DNA of 64,000 nucleotides, taken from assembly GCF_007829835.1 (NCBI RefSeq), contig NZ_VIWP01000006.1:186001-250000 (forward strand), written 5' to 3'. Numbering within the stretch: position 1 is the stretch's first letter; the number at the start of each line of letters is the position of its first letter. Source of the DNA: Neorhizobium alkalisoli (GTDB lineage Bacteria > Pseudomonadota > Alphaproteobacteria > Rhizobiales > Rhizobiaceae). A program made the translations under genes and the position numbers. A model generated the notes under the pieces. It saw nothing but the letters and a program-made list of their open reading frames with translations. It made no database searches and had not been told where the DNA came from. Shown here piece by piece: positions 17,313 through 25,444 of this stretch.

Positions 17313-18019
17313 GCGGAGGCAACCTTGGCGCCGCTGCGCTCATTGCTGTCGCCGACGATCTCGCCGGAACGGACGCGGATCTGGCGGGAGCAGCGGGCGG
17401 CCAGCGCGTTGTCATGGGTGACGAGCAGCATGGTCATGCCGCGTTCGGCCTGTTTGGCGAAAAGAAGATCGGCGATCTGCTTGCCGGTCTCGGTATCGAG
17501 ATTGCCGGTCGGTTCGTCGGCGATCAGCACGGAAGGCGAGGGGGCAAGGGCGCGGGCAATCGCCACGCGCTGCTGTTCGCCGCCGGAAAGCTGGCCGGGA
17601 TAATGGCTGAGACGTTCGCCGAGGCCGACGGCGGTCAGCTCGCGTCTGGCGATGTCGAAAGGGTTTTTCACATTGGCGAGTTCGAGCGGGACTGCGACGT
17701 TTTCGAGTGCCGTCATGTTGGCGATCAGGTGAAAGGACTGGAAGACGATGCCGATATTGCGGCCGCGGAAATCGGCGAGCTTGTCTTCGGAGAGATCATG
17801 CAGGGCGGTGTCCTTGATGACGATCTCGCCGCTGTCCAGCCTTTCGAGACCGGCCAGAACCATCAGAAGCGTGGATTTTCCGGAGCCGGACGGGCCGACG
17901 ATACCGACCGCTTCGCCTGCTGCAATATCCAGATCGATGCCTTTGAGGACATGGACGGAGGCTGCGGCGCTGCCGAGGGTCAAATCGGCGTTCCTCAACG
18001 CGATGATGGTTTTAGTCAA
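17309..18019 (-). CDS. ABC transporter ATP-binding protein (YbbA/LolD-like)
   Basis: ATPase partner of the adjacent FtsX-type permease, 236 residues. Walker A GPSGSGKSTLLM, Q-loop in GIVFQSFHL, signature LSGGEQQR, Walker B VLIADEPTGNLD. This is the MacB/LolD/YbbA clade. Start is a TTG at 18019 with aggatg a few bases upstream; no better start is seen. It is divergent from the arylesterase gene with ~75 bases between starts, consistent with a shared control region for the YbbAP-TesA set. Confidence 0.92.
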   Translation of the reverse strand: MTKTIIALRNADLTLGSAAASVHVLKGIDLDIAAGEAVGIVGPSGSGKSTLLMVLAGLERLDSGEIVIKDTALHDLSEDKLADFRGRNIGIVFQSFHLIANMTALENVAVPLELANVKNPFDIARRELTAVGLGERLSHYPGQLSGGEQQRVAIARALAPSPSVLIADEPTGNLDTETGKQIADLLFAKQAERGMTMLLVTHDNALAARCSRQIRVRSGEIVGDSNERSGAKVASA

Positions 18020-18093
18020 AGCGAAGCATCCTATATTGGGGAACCGGGCAGATCGTGCCGCATTGCGGTAAAGGCCAATTTAGGAGACGGATC

Positions 18094-18756
18094 GTGCGTT
18101 TTAAAGCAAGCCTGCTTCAATTCATCGTCATGAGCGCAGTCGCGCTCTCTGGAACCCAGGCTTTTGCGCAAGGGACGCCAAAGGGGGCTCCGGTTCAGCT
18201 GGTCGGTTTCGGCGACAGCCTGATGGCCGGTTACCAGCTGGCGCCGACGGAAAGCTATACCGCACAGCTCGAGGCGGCCCTGAAGGCGAAGGGGCAAAAC
18301 GTCACCATCACCAATGCCGGCGTTTCCGGCGATACGACCTCGGGCGGGCTGGCGCGGATCGACTGGTCGGTGCCGGATGGCACGTCCGGCGTCATTCTGG
18401 AACTCGGCGCCAATGATGCCCTGCGCGGCATTTCGCCGGAACAGTCGGAAAAGAACCTCGATGCGATGATCACGCGGCTGAAGGCGCGCAACATCCCGAT
18501 CTTCCTGATCGGTATCTTCGCGCCGCCGAACATGGGCGGCGATTACGCAGACAAGTTCAATCCGATCTACAAGCGGCTGGCCGACAAATATGCGCTGCCG
18601 CTCTACCCCTTCTTCCTCGATGGCGTCGCGACCGTGCCGGGCACGCAGCTGGAAGACGGCATGCACCCCAATCCGAAGGGTGTCGGCATCATGGTGGAGA
18701 AGAGCCTACCTGCAGTGGAAACCTTCCTGGGGGCGATCGAAAATAAGGGAAAATAA
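18094..18756 (+). CDS. Periplasmic arylesterase/lysophospholipase L1-like (TesA, GDSL family)
   Basis: SGNH hydrolase, 220 residues. Signal peptide MSAVALSGTQAFA then GFGDSLMAGY (nucleophile Ser), Gly block NAGVSGDTTSGG, Asn block LGANDALRG and the Asp-His pair in EDGMHPNPKG: all four SGNH blocks are present. GTG start at 18094 with ggagac upstream gives a normal signal peptide; an earlier GTG at 18055 would add a non-signal extension. Divergently paired with the YbbA/YbbP-like ABC genes, a widespread association. Likely acts on acyl esters or lysophospholipids in the periplasm. Confidence 0.92.
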   Translation: MRFKASLLQFIVMSAVALSGTQAFAQGTPKGAPVQLVGFGDSLMAGYQLAPTESYTAQLEAALKAKGQNVTITNAGVSGDTTSGGLARIDWSVPDGTSGVILELGANDALRGISPEQSEKNLDAMITRLKARNIPIFLIGIFAPPNMGGDYADKFNPIYKRLADKYALPLYPFFLDGVATVPGTQLEDGMHPNPKGVGIMVEKSLPAVETFLGAIENKGK

Positions 18757-18822
18757 CAGCTTGCACGGAACCTCGTTGCGTGATTCGCTGTTAGCGTCTG
18801 CAATAGATTCGAGGAGGTCCCA

Positions 18823-19410
18823 ATGCCGAGACTTTTCACCGCCCTCGAAATTCCACGCAATGTCGCCATGAGCCTCTCGCTTCTCCGGGGAGGAATTCCC
18901 GGGGCCCGATGGATCGACGTGGAAAATTATCACATCACCCTGCGTTTTATCGGTGATGTCGATGGACGGACTGCCGACGAGATCGTCGATCGCCTCGACC
19001 GTATCGATCGGCCAGAATTCCAGACAACCCTGACCGGTATCGGTTCCTTCGGTTCGAAGAAGCCGCATTCGGTCTATGCAAGCGTTGCACCTCATCCTGA
19101 AATGTATGCGCTGCAGGGGGAAATCGAGCGGATCTGCCAGCGTATCGGGCTGCCGCCCGATCCAAGGAAGTTCACGCCGCATGTGACCTTGGGGCGGCTG
19201 AAAAACTGCCGTCTCGATGATGTCGTACACTACCTGTCAGGGCGCAGTAATTTCTACACTGCGCCTTTTACCGTTTCACGCTTCGTGCTTCTGTCTTCGA
19301 AGGAATCCGTCGGTGGCGGGCCTTATCTGACGGAGGAAGTGTTTCCGCTTCGTGAGCTAAGCTTCGGCAATGTTCACGACGACATGGAGACGGTGAAAAG
19401 CTTCTACTGA
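18823..19410 (+). CDS. thpR: RNA 2',3'-cyclic phosphodiesterase (LigT-like)
   Basis: 2H phosphoesterase acting on 2',3'-cyclic phosphate RNA ends, 195 residues. Two catalytic HxT motifs: YHITLRFIG and HVTLGRLKN, spaced as in ThpR; starts PRLFTALEIPRNVA. Strong GAGGAGG ribosome site before the ATG. Followed 22 bases later by phhB, possibly co-transcribed with it and the YkvA gene. Confidence 0.93.
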   Translation: MPRLFTALEIPRNVAMSLSLLRGGIPGARWIDVENYHITLRFIGDVDGRTADEIVDRLDRIDRPEFQTTLTGIGSFGSKKPHSVYASVAPHPEMYALQGEIERICQRIGLPPDPRKFTPHVTLGRLKNCRLDDVVHYLSGRSNFYTAPFTVSRFVLLSSKESVGGGPYLTEEVFPLRELSFGNVHDDMETVKSFY

Positions 19411-19432
19411 GGCTTTGGCCGGAGTTTTTGAC

Positions 19433-19735
19433 ATGCGTTACGAGACGCTGGATGCGGGCGCCGTGCAGGCGGCGCTCGAAACGGTTGATGGCTGGGCGCT
19501 TGCGCCGTCCGGCAAGGCGATCACGCGGACTTTCGTTTTCCGGAATTTCGTCGAGGCTTTCGGCTTCATGACGGAATGCGCACTTCTGGCCGAAAAGCTC
19601 GATCACCACCCGGATTGGTCCAACAGCTATTCGCGCGTCGAGGTGTCGCTGACGACGCATGTGACGAAGGGGCTGACCGACCGGGATTTCAAGCTGGCGC
19701 AGGCCATGGACCAGGCATTCTTGCGCCGCAATTGA
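19433..19735 (+). CDS. phhB: 4a-hydroxytetrahydrobiopterin dehydratase
   Basis: Pterin-4a-carbinolamine dehydratase that regenerates pterin cofactor, 100 residues. Signature KLDHHPDWSNSYSRVEVSLT followed by TH and GLTDRD is complete. ATG at 19433 with ccggag eight bases upstream; a TTG at 19415 is open but lacks such a site. No phenylalanine hydroxylase is seen in this window, so its partner would be elsewhere or it serves another pterin. Confidence 0.93.
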   Translation: MRYETLDAGAVQAALETVDGWALAPSGKAITRTFVFRNFVEAFGFMTECALLAEKLDHHPDWSNSYSRVEVSLTTHVTKGLTDRDFKLAQAMDQAFLRRN

Positions 19736-19787
19736 ATTCCATCCTGCCATTCCCATATTGCGAAGCGAGTTTTCTGGTGGAGTGACC

Positions 19788-20201
19788 ATGGCTGATACCA
19801 ACATGGACGACGTGAAGATCGGCGAAATCCTGCTGCCCGGCGACGAGGAAACCCAGGGCCGGCGCGAAAAACAGGTTAAGGCAAAATTCTGGCCGACCCT
19901 GAAACGTGCCATGCGGCAGGTCCCGTTCAGCCGCGATCTGGTCGCCGCCTATTATTGTGCCATCGATCCCCAGACGCCGACGCGGGTGCGTGGCCTGCTT
20001 CTGGCAGCGCTCGCTTATTTCGTTTTGCCCTTCGATTTCGTGCCGGATTTTTTTGCGGTCGTCGGTTACACGGACGATATCGCGGTTCTGGCCACGGCGC
20101 TTCGGATGATCCAGGGCCATATTGCCGACCGGCATTACGATGCAGCCGATGAGGCGCTCGGCACCCATCCCGATATCAAGGCGGATATGCACAAGGCCTG
20201 A
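19788..20201 (+). CDS. YkvA family (DUF1232) protein
   Basis: Small membrane-associated protein of the YkvA/DUF1232 family, 137 residues, function unknown. Central core: VAAYYCAIDPQTPTRVRGLL then AALAYFVLPFDFVPDFFAVV and GYTDDIAVLATALRM, the family signature with one or two hydrophobic segments. ATG with ggtggag ribosome site. Follows phhB by 52 bases. Confidence 0.9.
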   Translation: MADTNMDDVKIGEILLPGDEETQGRREKQVKAKFWPTLKRAMRQVPFSRDLVAAYYCAIDPQTPTRVRGLLLAALAYFVLPFDFVPDFFAVVGYTDDIAVLATALRMIQGHIADRHYDAADEALGTHPDIKADMHKA

Positions 20202-20221
20202 TCGGGCTCCTACCTCAGCGC

Positions 20222-20788
20222 TCACTCGCCGGAGGCGGGTTCGTCGAGTACGCGGCGCAGGCGCTCGAAGGCGAGCCGGATACGTGATTTTACCGTGCCG
20301 AGCGGCAGGCCTGTGGAAGCCGCAATCTCCGAATGGGTCTGACCTAAGAAAAACGCTGCGCGAATAAGCTCCATCTGCTCGTCGGGGATCTGCGACAGCG
20401 CCTGACGCACCCGCGCGTCGCGCTCCTCGCTTTCGAACAGGGTATCGACGCCCGGTACCTCGATCAGCTGCAGCAGCGGCTCACGGCCTTCCAGCGTGCG
20501 GGTCTTGGCGCGGCGCTGCGCATCGATGCGGCGATTTCGCGCAATGCGGAACAGCCAGGTGGAGAGGCTCGACCGACGAGGATCGTACAGATTGGCGCGA
20601 TGCCACAGAATGGTCATCACTTCTTGTACAAGCTCCTCCGCCTCGTCGGTTTTCATGCCGCGTTTAGTCAGCCATGATTTCAGGCGGGGTGCAAAATGAT
20701 CGAAAAGAAGGGTGAACGCGGCTTGATCGCGCGTCTCGGCCACTGCCTTCGTCAAGCGGGCGAAGTGGTCTCTTTCGTCACCTTGCAT
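20222..20788 (-). CDS. ECF-type RNA polymerase sigma factor
   Basis: Sigma-70 family extracytoplasmic-function factor, 188 residues. Region 2: FTLLFDHFAPRLKSWLTKRG, AEELVQEVMTILWHRA, SSLSTWLFRIARNRRIDAQR; region 4: IPDEQMELIRAAFFLGQTHS then GLPLGTVKSRIRLAFERLR, a normal helix-turn-helix. It resembles the group paired with ChrR zinc anti-sigma factors, but no anti-sigma gene is adjacent; the next gene downstream is convergent. Weak ribosome site before the ATG. Regulon cannot be predicted from the window. Confidence 0.92.
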   Translation of the reverse strand: MQGDERDHFARLTKAVAETRDQAAFTLLFDHFAPRLKSWLTKRGMKTDEAEELVQEVMTILWHRANLYDPRRSSLSTWLFRIARNRRIDAQRRAKTRTLEGREPLLQLIEVPGVDTLFESEERDARVRQALSQIPDEQMELIRAAFFLGQTHSEIAASTGLPLGTVKSRIRLAFERLRRVLDEPASGE

Positions 20789-21112
20789 CTAATCTGCGCT
20801 AAGCTTTCCTGTGAAGGCGCATCTCTTACGGGCATTCTAATGTCAACTTGCGAGTTCCGAAAAGGACAAACTCTTGCCCAGATCCTTTGACTTTCGTCAG
20901 GTAGAGCCGTCAAGCACGTTTCAGACGGGATATTTAGCCATGCGCAGGACGATCGGCAATCACAGAAATGTGATCAAATCGATACGTACATACCATTCAA
21001 CCGAAGCTGTTGACGCTTTGGTAACCGGAATTAAGTCAAAATGAACCCAACCATAGCCCGCCTCGAAGGCTTGCCCGCTCGGGCCGTTGAAATGAGAAAT
21101 TGGCAGGAAATC
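20789..21112. other. Divergent control region between the sigma factor and ialB genes
   Basis: About 324 bases without a gene. Visible: a dyad atcaca-gaaa-tgtgat at 20959-20974; ttgacg at 21010-21015, 98 bases before the ialB-like start, without a convincing -10. The ATG at 21041 is in frame with the IalB gene but would put 24 non-signal residues ahead of the signal peptide, so I treat 21041-21112 as leader. Confidence 0.4.
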
Positions 21113-21616
21113 ATGTCGTTCAGAACAGTCGCAATCGCAATGGCACTCACCCTGGCGAGCACCGGCATCGCTTCGGCCCAGACGCCTAACCGTATCCAGC
21201 AGTTCAAGGCCTGGGGCGCCTATTCCTACAAGCAGGGCAATAGCACCGTCTGCTACGTGCTGTCCGTTCCGACGACGAAGGAACCGGCAAGCGTCGATCA
21301 CGGCGATATCTTCTTCATCGTCTCGCAGCGTCCCGGCCAGAACATTTCCTACGAACCGCAGGCCATGGTCGGTTATCCGCTGCAGGCCAATTCCAAGGTC
21401 ACCGTGACGATCGACAACAAGAGCTTCACGATGTTCACCAAGGACAAGGCTGCCTGGGTGGAGAACGCTGCCGAAGAACCGGCCCTCGTCGCTGCCATGA
21501 AGACCGGCCACGGCATGAAGGTCAGCGCGGTTTCCGGTCGCGGCACCAAGACCTCCTATGACTATTCGCTGCAGGGCGTATCGGCGGCGCTGAAGCAGAT
21601 CGAATCCTGCAAGTAA
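21113..21616 (+). CDS. Invasion-associated locus B (IalB) family exported protein
   Basis: Periplasmic or surface protein of the IalB family, 167 residues, named from Bartonella but widespread in free-living alphaproteobacteria; function unclear. Signal peptide SFRTVAIAMALTLASTGIAS-AQ, then FKAWGAYSYKQGNSTVCYVL, HGDIFFIVSQRPGQNISYEP and GHGMKVSAVSGRGTKTSYDYS. ATG at 21113 has aggaaa upstream and begins the signal peptide correctly. Confidence 0.9.
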   Translation: MSFRTVAIAMALTLASTGIASAQTPNRIQQFKAWGAYSYKQGNSTVCYVLSVPTTKEPASVDHGDIFFIVSQRPGQNISYEPQAMVGYPLQANSKVTVTIDNKSFTMFTKDKAAWVENAAEEPALVAAMKTGHGMKVSAVSGRGTKTSYDYSLQGVSAALKQIESCK

Positions 21617-21838
21617 GCCTTTTTGATTTTTCGCTATGTAAAGGCCGGTCATCTGACCGGCCTTTCGCGTTTAACCAAGAATAGTGACGCGGCGGCATTT
21701 TGATGATAAAGCCCGCGGCAACAATGGTCCGGAGCCGAATGCTGCCGGGGCCTTACTGGTTTCACGGATAGACATGCAACGCACGGCGCCGCTCCCAAGG
21801 TGCGCGGCGAAGGCATGCTTTGAACGGGATTAAAAGAA

Positions 21839-23080
21839 ATGTCGGTCTCAGAGGTTTTGGCGCCCCTCGCCATCAAGACGCCGCTCGTTGCCAATCCTGA
21901 CCTCTTCAGCACGAAGCCGTCGCTGATCGGGTTGACGCGCGAAATGATGGCGCAGGCGCTGAATGAAAAGGGCGTACCGGAAAAGCAGGTGCGCATGCGT
22001 GTCAGCCAGCTCTGGCACTGGCTCTATATCCGCGGCGTCTCCGATTTCGACCAGATGACGAATGTGGCGAAGGACATGCGCGAAATGCTGAAGACGCATT
22101 TCACCATTGCCCGCCCGGAAGTGGTCGAAGAACAGATCTCCAATGACGGCACCCGCAAGTGGCTCTTGCGCTTTCCGCCGCGCGGGGCAGGGCGTCCGGT
22201 CGAGGTCGAGACGGTTTATATTCCGGAAGAGGGCCGCGGCACGCTGTGCATTTCGAGCCAGGTCGGCTGTTCGCTCACCTGTTCCTTCTGTCACACCGGC
22301 ACGCAGAAACTGGTGCGCAACCTGACGGCCGAGGAAATTCTGGCGCAGCTGCTTCTGGCGCGCGATCGTCTCGGTGACTTTCCGGGTGTCGATACGCCGC
22401 CGGGCGCTTTCGTGCCGACCGGCGATCGCAAGGTCACCAATATCGTCATGATGGGCATGGGCGAGCCGCTCTACAATTTCGACAGCGTCAAGCAGGCGCT
22501 GCTGGTCGCGACCGATGGCGATGGGCTGTCGCTCTCCAAGCGCCGAGTCACGCTCTCGACCTCCGGCGTCGTGCCGGAAATCTATCGCACGGGCGAAGAG
22601 ATCGGCGTGATGCTGGCGATCTCGCTGCATGCGGTGCGCGACGAGCTGCGCGACATGCTGGTGCCGATCAACAAGAAATATCCGTTGAAGGAACTGATCG
22701 AGGCCTGCCGCAAATATCCGGGCCTGTCGAATGCCCGCCGCATCACCTTCGAATATGTGATGCTGAAGGACGTCAATGACAGTCTGGAAGATGCCAAGGC
22801 GCTGACGCAGCTCCTGAAGGGCGTGCCGGCGAAGATCAATCTCATCCCGTTCAACCCCTGGCCGGGCACGAACTACCAGTGTTCCGACTGGGCGACGATC
22901 GAAAAGTTTGCCGATTTCATCAATCAGGCCGGTTACGCCTCGCCGATCCGCACCCCGCGCGGCCGCGACATTCTCGCTGCCTGCGGCCAGCTGAAGTCGG
23001 AATCGGAGCGCATGCGCAAGACCGAGCGCCTCGCCTTCGAGGCGATGATGATCGCCGGACACGGCGAAGACGATGATTGA
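21839..23080 (+). CDS. rlmN: 23S rRNA/tRNA adenine-C2 methyltransferase RlmN
   Basis: Radical-SAM enzyme methylating C2 of A2503 in 23S rRNA (and A37 in some tRNAs). 413 residues. Cluster motif CSLTCSFC (CxxxCxxC) after GTLCISSQVG; NIVMMGMGEPLYNF, RRVTLSTSGVVPEI and INLIPFNPWPG are family motifs; the second catalytic Cys is in the C-terminal DILAACGQL. Monocistronic, with a bidirectional terminator at its end. The ~220-base upstream spacer shows no other gene. Confidence 0.97.
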   Translation: MSVSEVLAPLAIKTPLVANPDLFSTKPSLIGLTREMMAQALNEKGVPEKQVRMRVSQLWHWLYIRGVSDFDQMTNVAKDMREMLKTHFTIARPEVVEEQISNDGTRKWLLRFPPRGAGRPVEVETVYIPEEGRGTLCISSQVGCSLTCSFCHTGTQKLVRNLTAEEILAQLLLARDRLGDFPGVDTPPGAFVPTGDRKVTNIVMMGMGEPLYNFDSVKQALLVATDGDGLSLSKRRVTLSTSGVVPEIYRTGEEIGVMLAISLHAVRDELRDMLVPINKKYPLKELIEACRKYPGLSNARRITFEYVMLKDVNDSLEDAKALTQLLKGVPAKINLIPFNPWPGTNYQCSDWATIEKFADFINQAGYASPIRTPRGRDILAACGQLKSESERMRKTERLAFEAMMIAGHGEDDD

Positions 23081-23081
23081 T

Positions 23082-23109
23082 AAAAGGGCCGGCTTTGCCG
23101 GCCTTTTTT
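23082..23109. terminator. Bidirectional terminator between rlmN and lysE-type gene
   Basis: ggccggc-ttt-gccggcc followed by tttttt on plus and preceded by aaaa, so it can serve both convergent genes. It overlaps the stop codon of the LysE-family gene at 23108. Confidence 0.9.
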
Positions 23110-23749
23110 ATTTCGCTTGGGTCAGGAATATCTTTGCCGCGAAAACCGAGAAGACGCCGGCAAAGGTATAGTCGATGCCGCGCAGCACTTTCGGATTGGC
23201 TTGGAGCCAGCCGGCCAGTTTATCGGCCGCGAGGATCGCCGCGACGTTCACCGGCATGCAGATGACGATGAAATAGAAGCCGAAGAAGATCAGCTTGTGC
23301 GTCACGGTCGGGTCGCCGGCGGTGACGAATTGCGGCAGGAAGGTCATGAAGAAGATGATGACCTTGGGGTTCAGGAGATTGACCCAGAAGCCGGTCGAGA
23401 TATTGGCGAGCGCGCTCGTCCTGCCGCCTTCGACACGCTCGACCGAAAGGCTTGAGCCGTAGCGGATGGCCTGGATCGCCAGCCAGAGAAGGTAACCTGC
23501 ACCACCGGTCTTCAGCAGGAAGAAGGCGGTCGGCGAGGCGGTGATCAGCGCGGAAATGCCGAAGGCGACGAGCAGCGTGTGGCAGACGACGCCCATGCTG
23601 GTGCCGAGAACCACGAAAAGCGCCGGCTTCGGCCCCTGTGCCAGCGCGCGGCTGATCGACAGCGTCATGTCCGGCCCCGGCGTCAGCGCCAGAAGAAGGC
23701 CGGCGGCGGTGAAGGCAAGGAGGGTGGCAAGGCTGGGCAGGAAATCCAT
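23108..23749 (-). CDS. LysE family translocator
   Basis: Inner-membrane exporter of the LysE/RhtB amino-acid family, 213 residues and six hydrophobic segments. Signature GLLLALTPGPDMTLSISRAL near the N-terminus, STGFWVNLLNPKVIIFFMTF in the middle. ATG at 23749 (MDFLPSLATLL) sits at the usual family start; upstream in-frame sequence is not membrane-like. Substrate unknown (homoserine/threonine-type is a guess from family). Confidence 0.92.
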   Translation of the reverse strand: MDFLPSLATLLAFTAAGLLLALTPGPDMTLSISRALAQGPKPALFVVLGTSMGVVCHTLLVAFGISALITASPTAFFLLKTGGAGYLLWLAIQAIRYGSSLSVERVEGGRTSALANISTGFWVNLLNPKVIIFFMTFLPQFVTAGDPTVTHKLIFFGFYFIVICMPVNVAAILAADKLAGWLQANPKVLRGIDYTFAGVFSVFAAKIFLTQAK

Positions 23750-23810
23750 GGAAATCTCGAAAGCCGGGTGATGGGTGGTTTCATTTACCCGGCTTTCGAG
23801 TGCTTGCCAA

Positions 23811-24668
23811 TCAGCGCTTGGAGATGAAGGCCTTGGAGGCTTCCTCGTAATCCGGATGCCAGCGTGACAAAGGCGGGCGATTTTCGACGACATCGCCGAT
23901 CGCCCAGATCATCCGCCGCTCGTCGGTGGCGCGATCGACATCATTGTCGGGGCAGAGGATGTAGAAATCGCCGCGCTCGGCGCTTTCCAGCATGAAGGTG
24001 ACCGTCTGTTCCGGCGTCCAGGCGCCGGCAGGCTTCTCGGTGCGGTCGCCCTTGGTCATGCCGGTGAAGACGAAGCCGGGGATGAGGAGATGCGCCGTGA
24101 CATTGCAATTCGGCGTGTTGCGCAATTCGTGCTGCAGCGCCTCGGTGAATGCTTTTACGCCCGCCTTGGAGACGTTGTAGGCGGGATTGCCCGGCGGCGT
24201 GGTGATGCCCTGCTTCGAGCCGGTATTGATGATCAGCGCCGGTTCGCCATGGGCGATCATGGCCGGGCCAAAAATGCGGGTGCCGTTGATGACGCCGAGC
24301 AGGTTTACGGCAAACGTGCTGTCCCAGCTGGATTGCGCGCCGAAGATCGAGCTTTCCGGACCGATGCCGGCATTGTTCATCAACACATGGACGCGGCCGA
24401 AGCGCTGGATCACGGTGCGCTCGAGCGCTTCGATCTCGTCGGGCTTGGAAATGTCGGTGCCGATTGCCGCGACATCGTGCTCGCCGCCTTCGGCAAGCGC
24501 CGTCACTTCCTTTGCTGCTTCGGAGAGCCGATCGCCTTCGAGATCGGCAAGGACAACACACATGCCGAGGCGCGCGAATTCCTTGGCGGCGGCAAGACCG
24601 ATGCCGGAGGCTGCTCCGGTGATGACGGCAACATTGCCTTTCTTCAGAGCGGGATGAGCGATGGCCAT
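23811..24668 (-). CDS. SDR family NAD(P)-dependent oxidoreductase
   Basis: Classical short-chain dehydrogenase, 285 residues. Cofactor motif TGAASGIG, NNAGIG, catalytic Ser region IINTGSKQGITTPPG and YNVSKAG (YxxxK). The C-terminal part (ILCPDNDVDRATDERRMIWA) is longer than the minimal SDR. Strong AGAGGAGA site before the ATG. Substrate cannot be inferred. Divergent from the parDE genes. Confidence 0.92.
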   Translation of the reverse strand: MAIAHPALKKGNVAVITGAASGIGLAAAKEFARLGMCVVLADLEGDRLSEAAKEVTALAEGGEHDVAAIGTDISKPDEIEALERTVIQRFGRVHVLMNNAGIGPESSIFGAQSSWDSTFAVNLLGVINGTRIFGPAMIAHGEPALIINTGSKQGITTPPGNPAYNVSKAGVKAFTEALQHELRNTPNCNVTAHLLIPGFVFTGMTKGDRTEKPAGAWTPEQTVTFMLESAERGDFYILCPDNDVDRATDERRMIWAIGDVVENRPPLSRWHPDYEEASKAFISKR

Positions 24669-24781
24669 TGGAAGTCTCCTCTATGACGCTGCTGTTCAAA
24701 GGTTTCGGGCGATATGTTACCATGAGACCGTTTGGTCAACATGACGGGACGTCACAGCCTGAACCCCGTAGGGAGAATCTG

Positions 24782-25042
24782 ATGGGCGAAATCACATCGA
24801 TCAGCGTGGACGGGGAGCTGGCCGCCTTCGTCGAAGGCCAGGTCAGGGATGGATATTACGCTTCTGCAAACGAGGTGGTGGAAGCGGCGTTGCGGTTGCT
24901 GAAAGAGAGCGAAGAGAGCACAGGGGATTGGACTGCGGAGGCGCTTCGAGCCGCAATTGAGGAGGGTGAGGCTTCAGGAGAGCCGGAGCCATTCGACCCG
25001 GATGCTTTCTTGGCCGAAATGCACCGCAAACATGTCCGTTGA
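24782..25042 (+). CDS. ParD-like type II antitoxin
   Basis: Antitoxin of 86 residues. The N-terminal ribbon-helix-helix segment reads ITSISVDGELAAFVEGQVRD then GYYASANEVVEAALRLLKES, the classical ParD/CopG DNA-binding module; the acidic C-terminus (EEGEASGEPEPFDPDAFLAE) would wrap the toxin. ATG follows agggaga. Overlaps the toxin gene by 11 bases. The 113-base upstream region has short dyads (gacc-gttt-ggtc, 24727-24738) that could be the autorepression site. Confidence 0.88.
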   Translation: MGEITSISVDGELAAFVEGQVRDGYYASANEVVEAALRLLKESEESTGDWTAEALRAAIEEGEASGEPEPFDPDAFLAEMHRKHVR

Positions 25043-25334
25043 ACGGGATAGATATAAGCTTGCGCCGCGCGCCAGACGAGATCTTGAAGATATCTGGCTC
25101 TACACTTTCAAGACGTGGTCCCGCATTCAGGCCGATAGCTATTATGATGATCTGATCGCGGCGATAAAAGCCTTAGCGAATGGCTCAAGGCGTGGAAAGC
25201 CGATCGGCGAAGTTCCTGCAGGCTACTTTAGCTTTCTCTCGGGTTCACACCGGATTGTCTACAGACATGCAGGTGGAAGGTTGCTTGTCATCCGCATCCT
25301 GCATCAGCGCATGAATGTGCGGCGCCATCTCTAA
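25032..25334 (+). CDS. ParE/RelE-superfamily toxin
   Basis: Toxin partner of the preceding antitoxin, 100 residues. RYKLAPRARRDLEDIWLYTF at the N-terminus, GRRGKPIGEVPAGYFSFLSG-like middle and GSHRIVYRH...VIRILHQRMNVRRHL at the end are the ParE pattern. By family it would poison DNA gyrase, but the target is inferred. ATG at 25032 overlaps the parD-like gene. Intact, so the module may be functional. Confidence 0.88.
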   Translation: MSVERDRYKLAPRARRDLEDIWLYTFKTWSRIQADSYYDDLIAAIKALANGSRRGKPIGEVPAGYFSFLSGSHRIVYRHAGGRLLVIRILHQRMNVRRHL

Positions 25335-25444
25335 TCTCGTTCGCCCGGTTTCCCTTGCGCGCCTAGATAAACTCGCTAAAAGTTCCGCCATCCAAGATTT
25401 TTGCGGTCTTACGGCCGCATCACCCGCAGACGGACATCATCGAC

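Noticed and set aside
18055..18093. Upstream GTG start for the arylesterase
   Set aside because: It would add a non-signal extension before the signal peptide, and the GTG at 18094 has the better ribosome site.
21041..21112. Upstream ATG start for the IalB protein
   Set aside because: The extra 24 residues would bury the signal peptide; the ATG at 21113 has aggaaa upstream.
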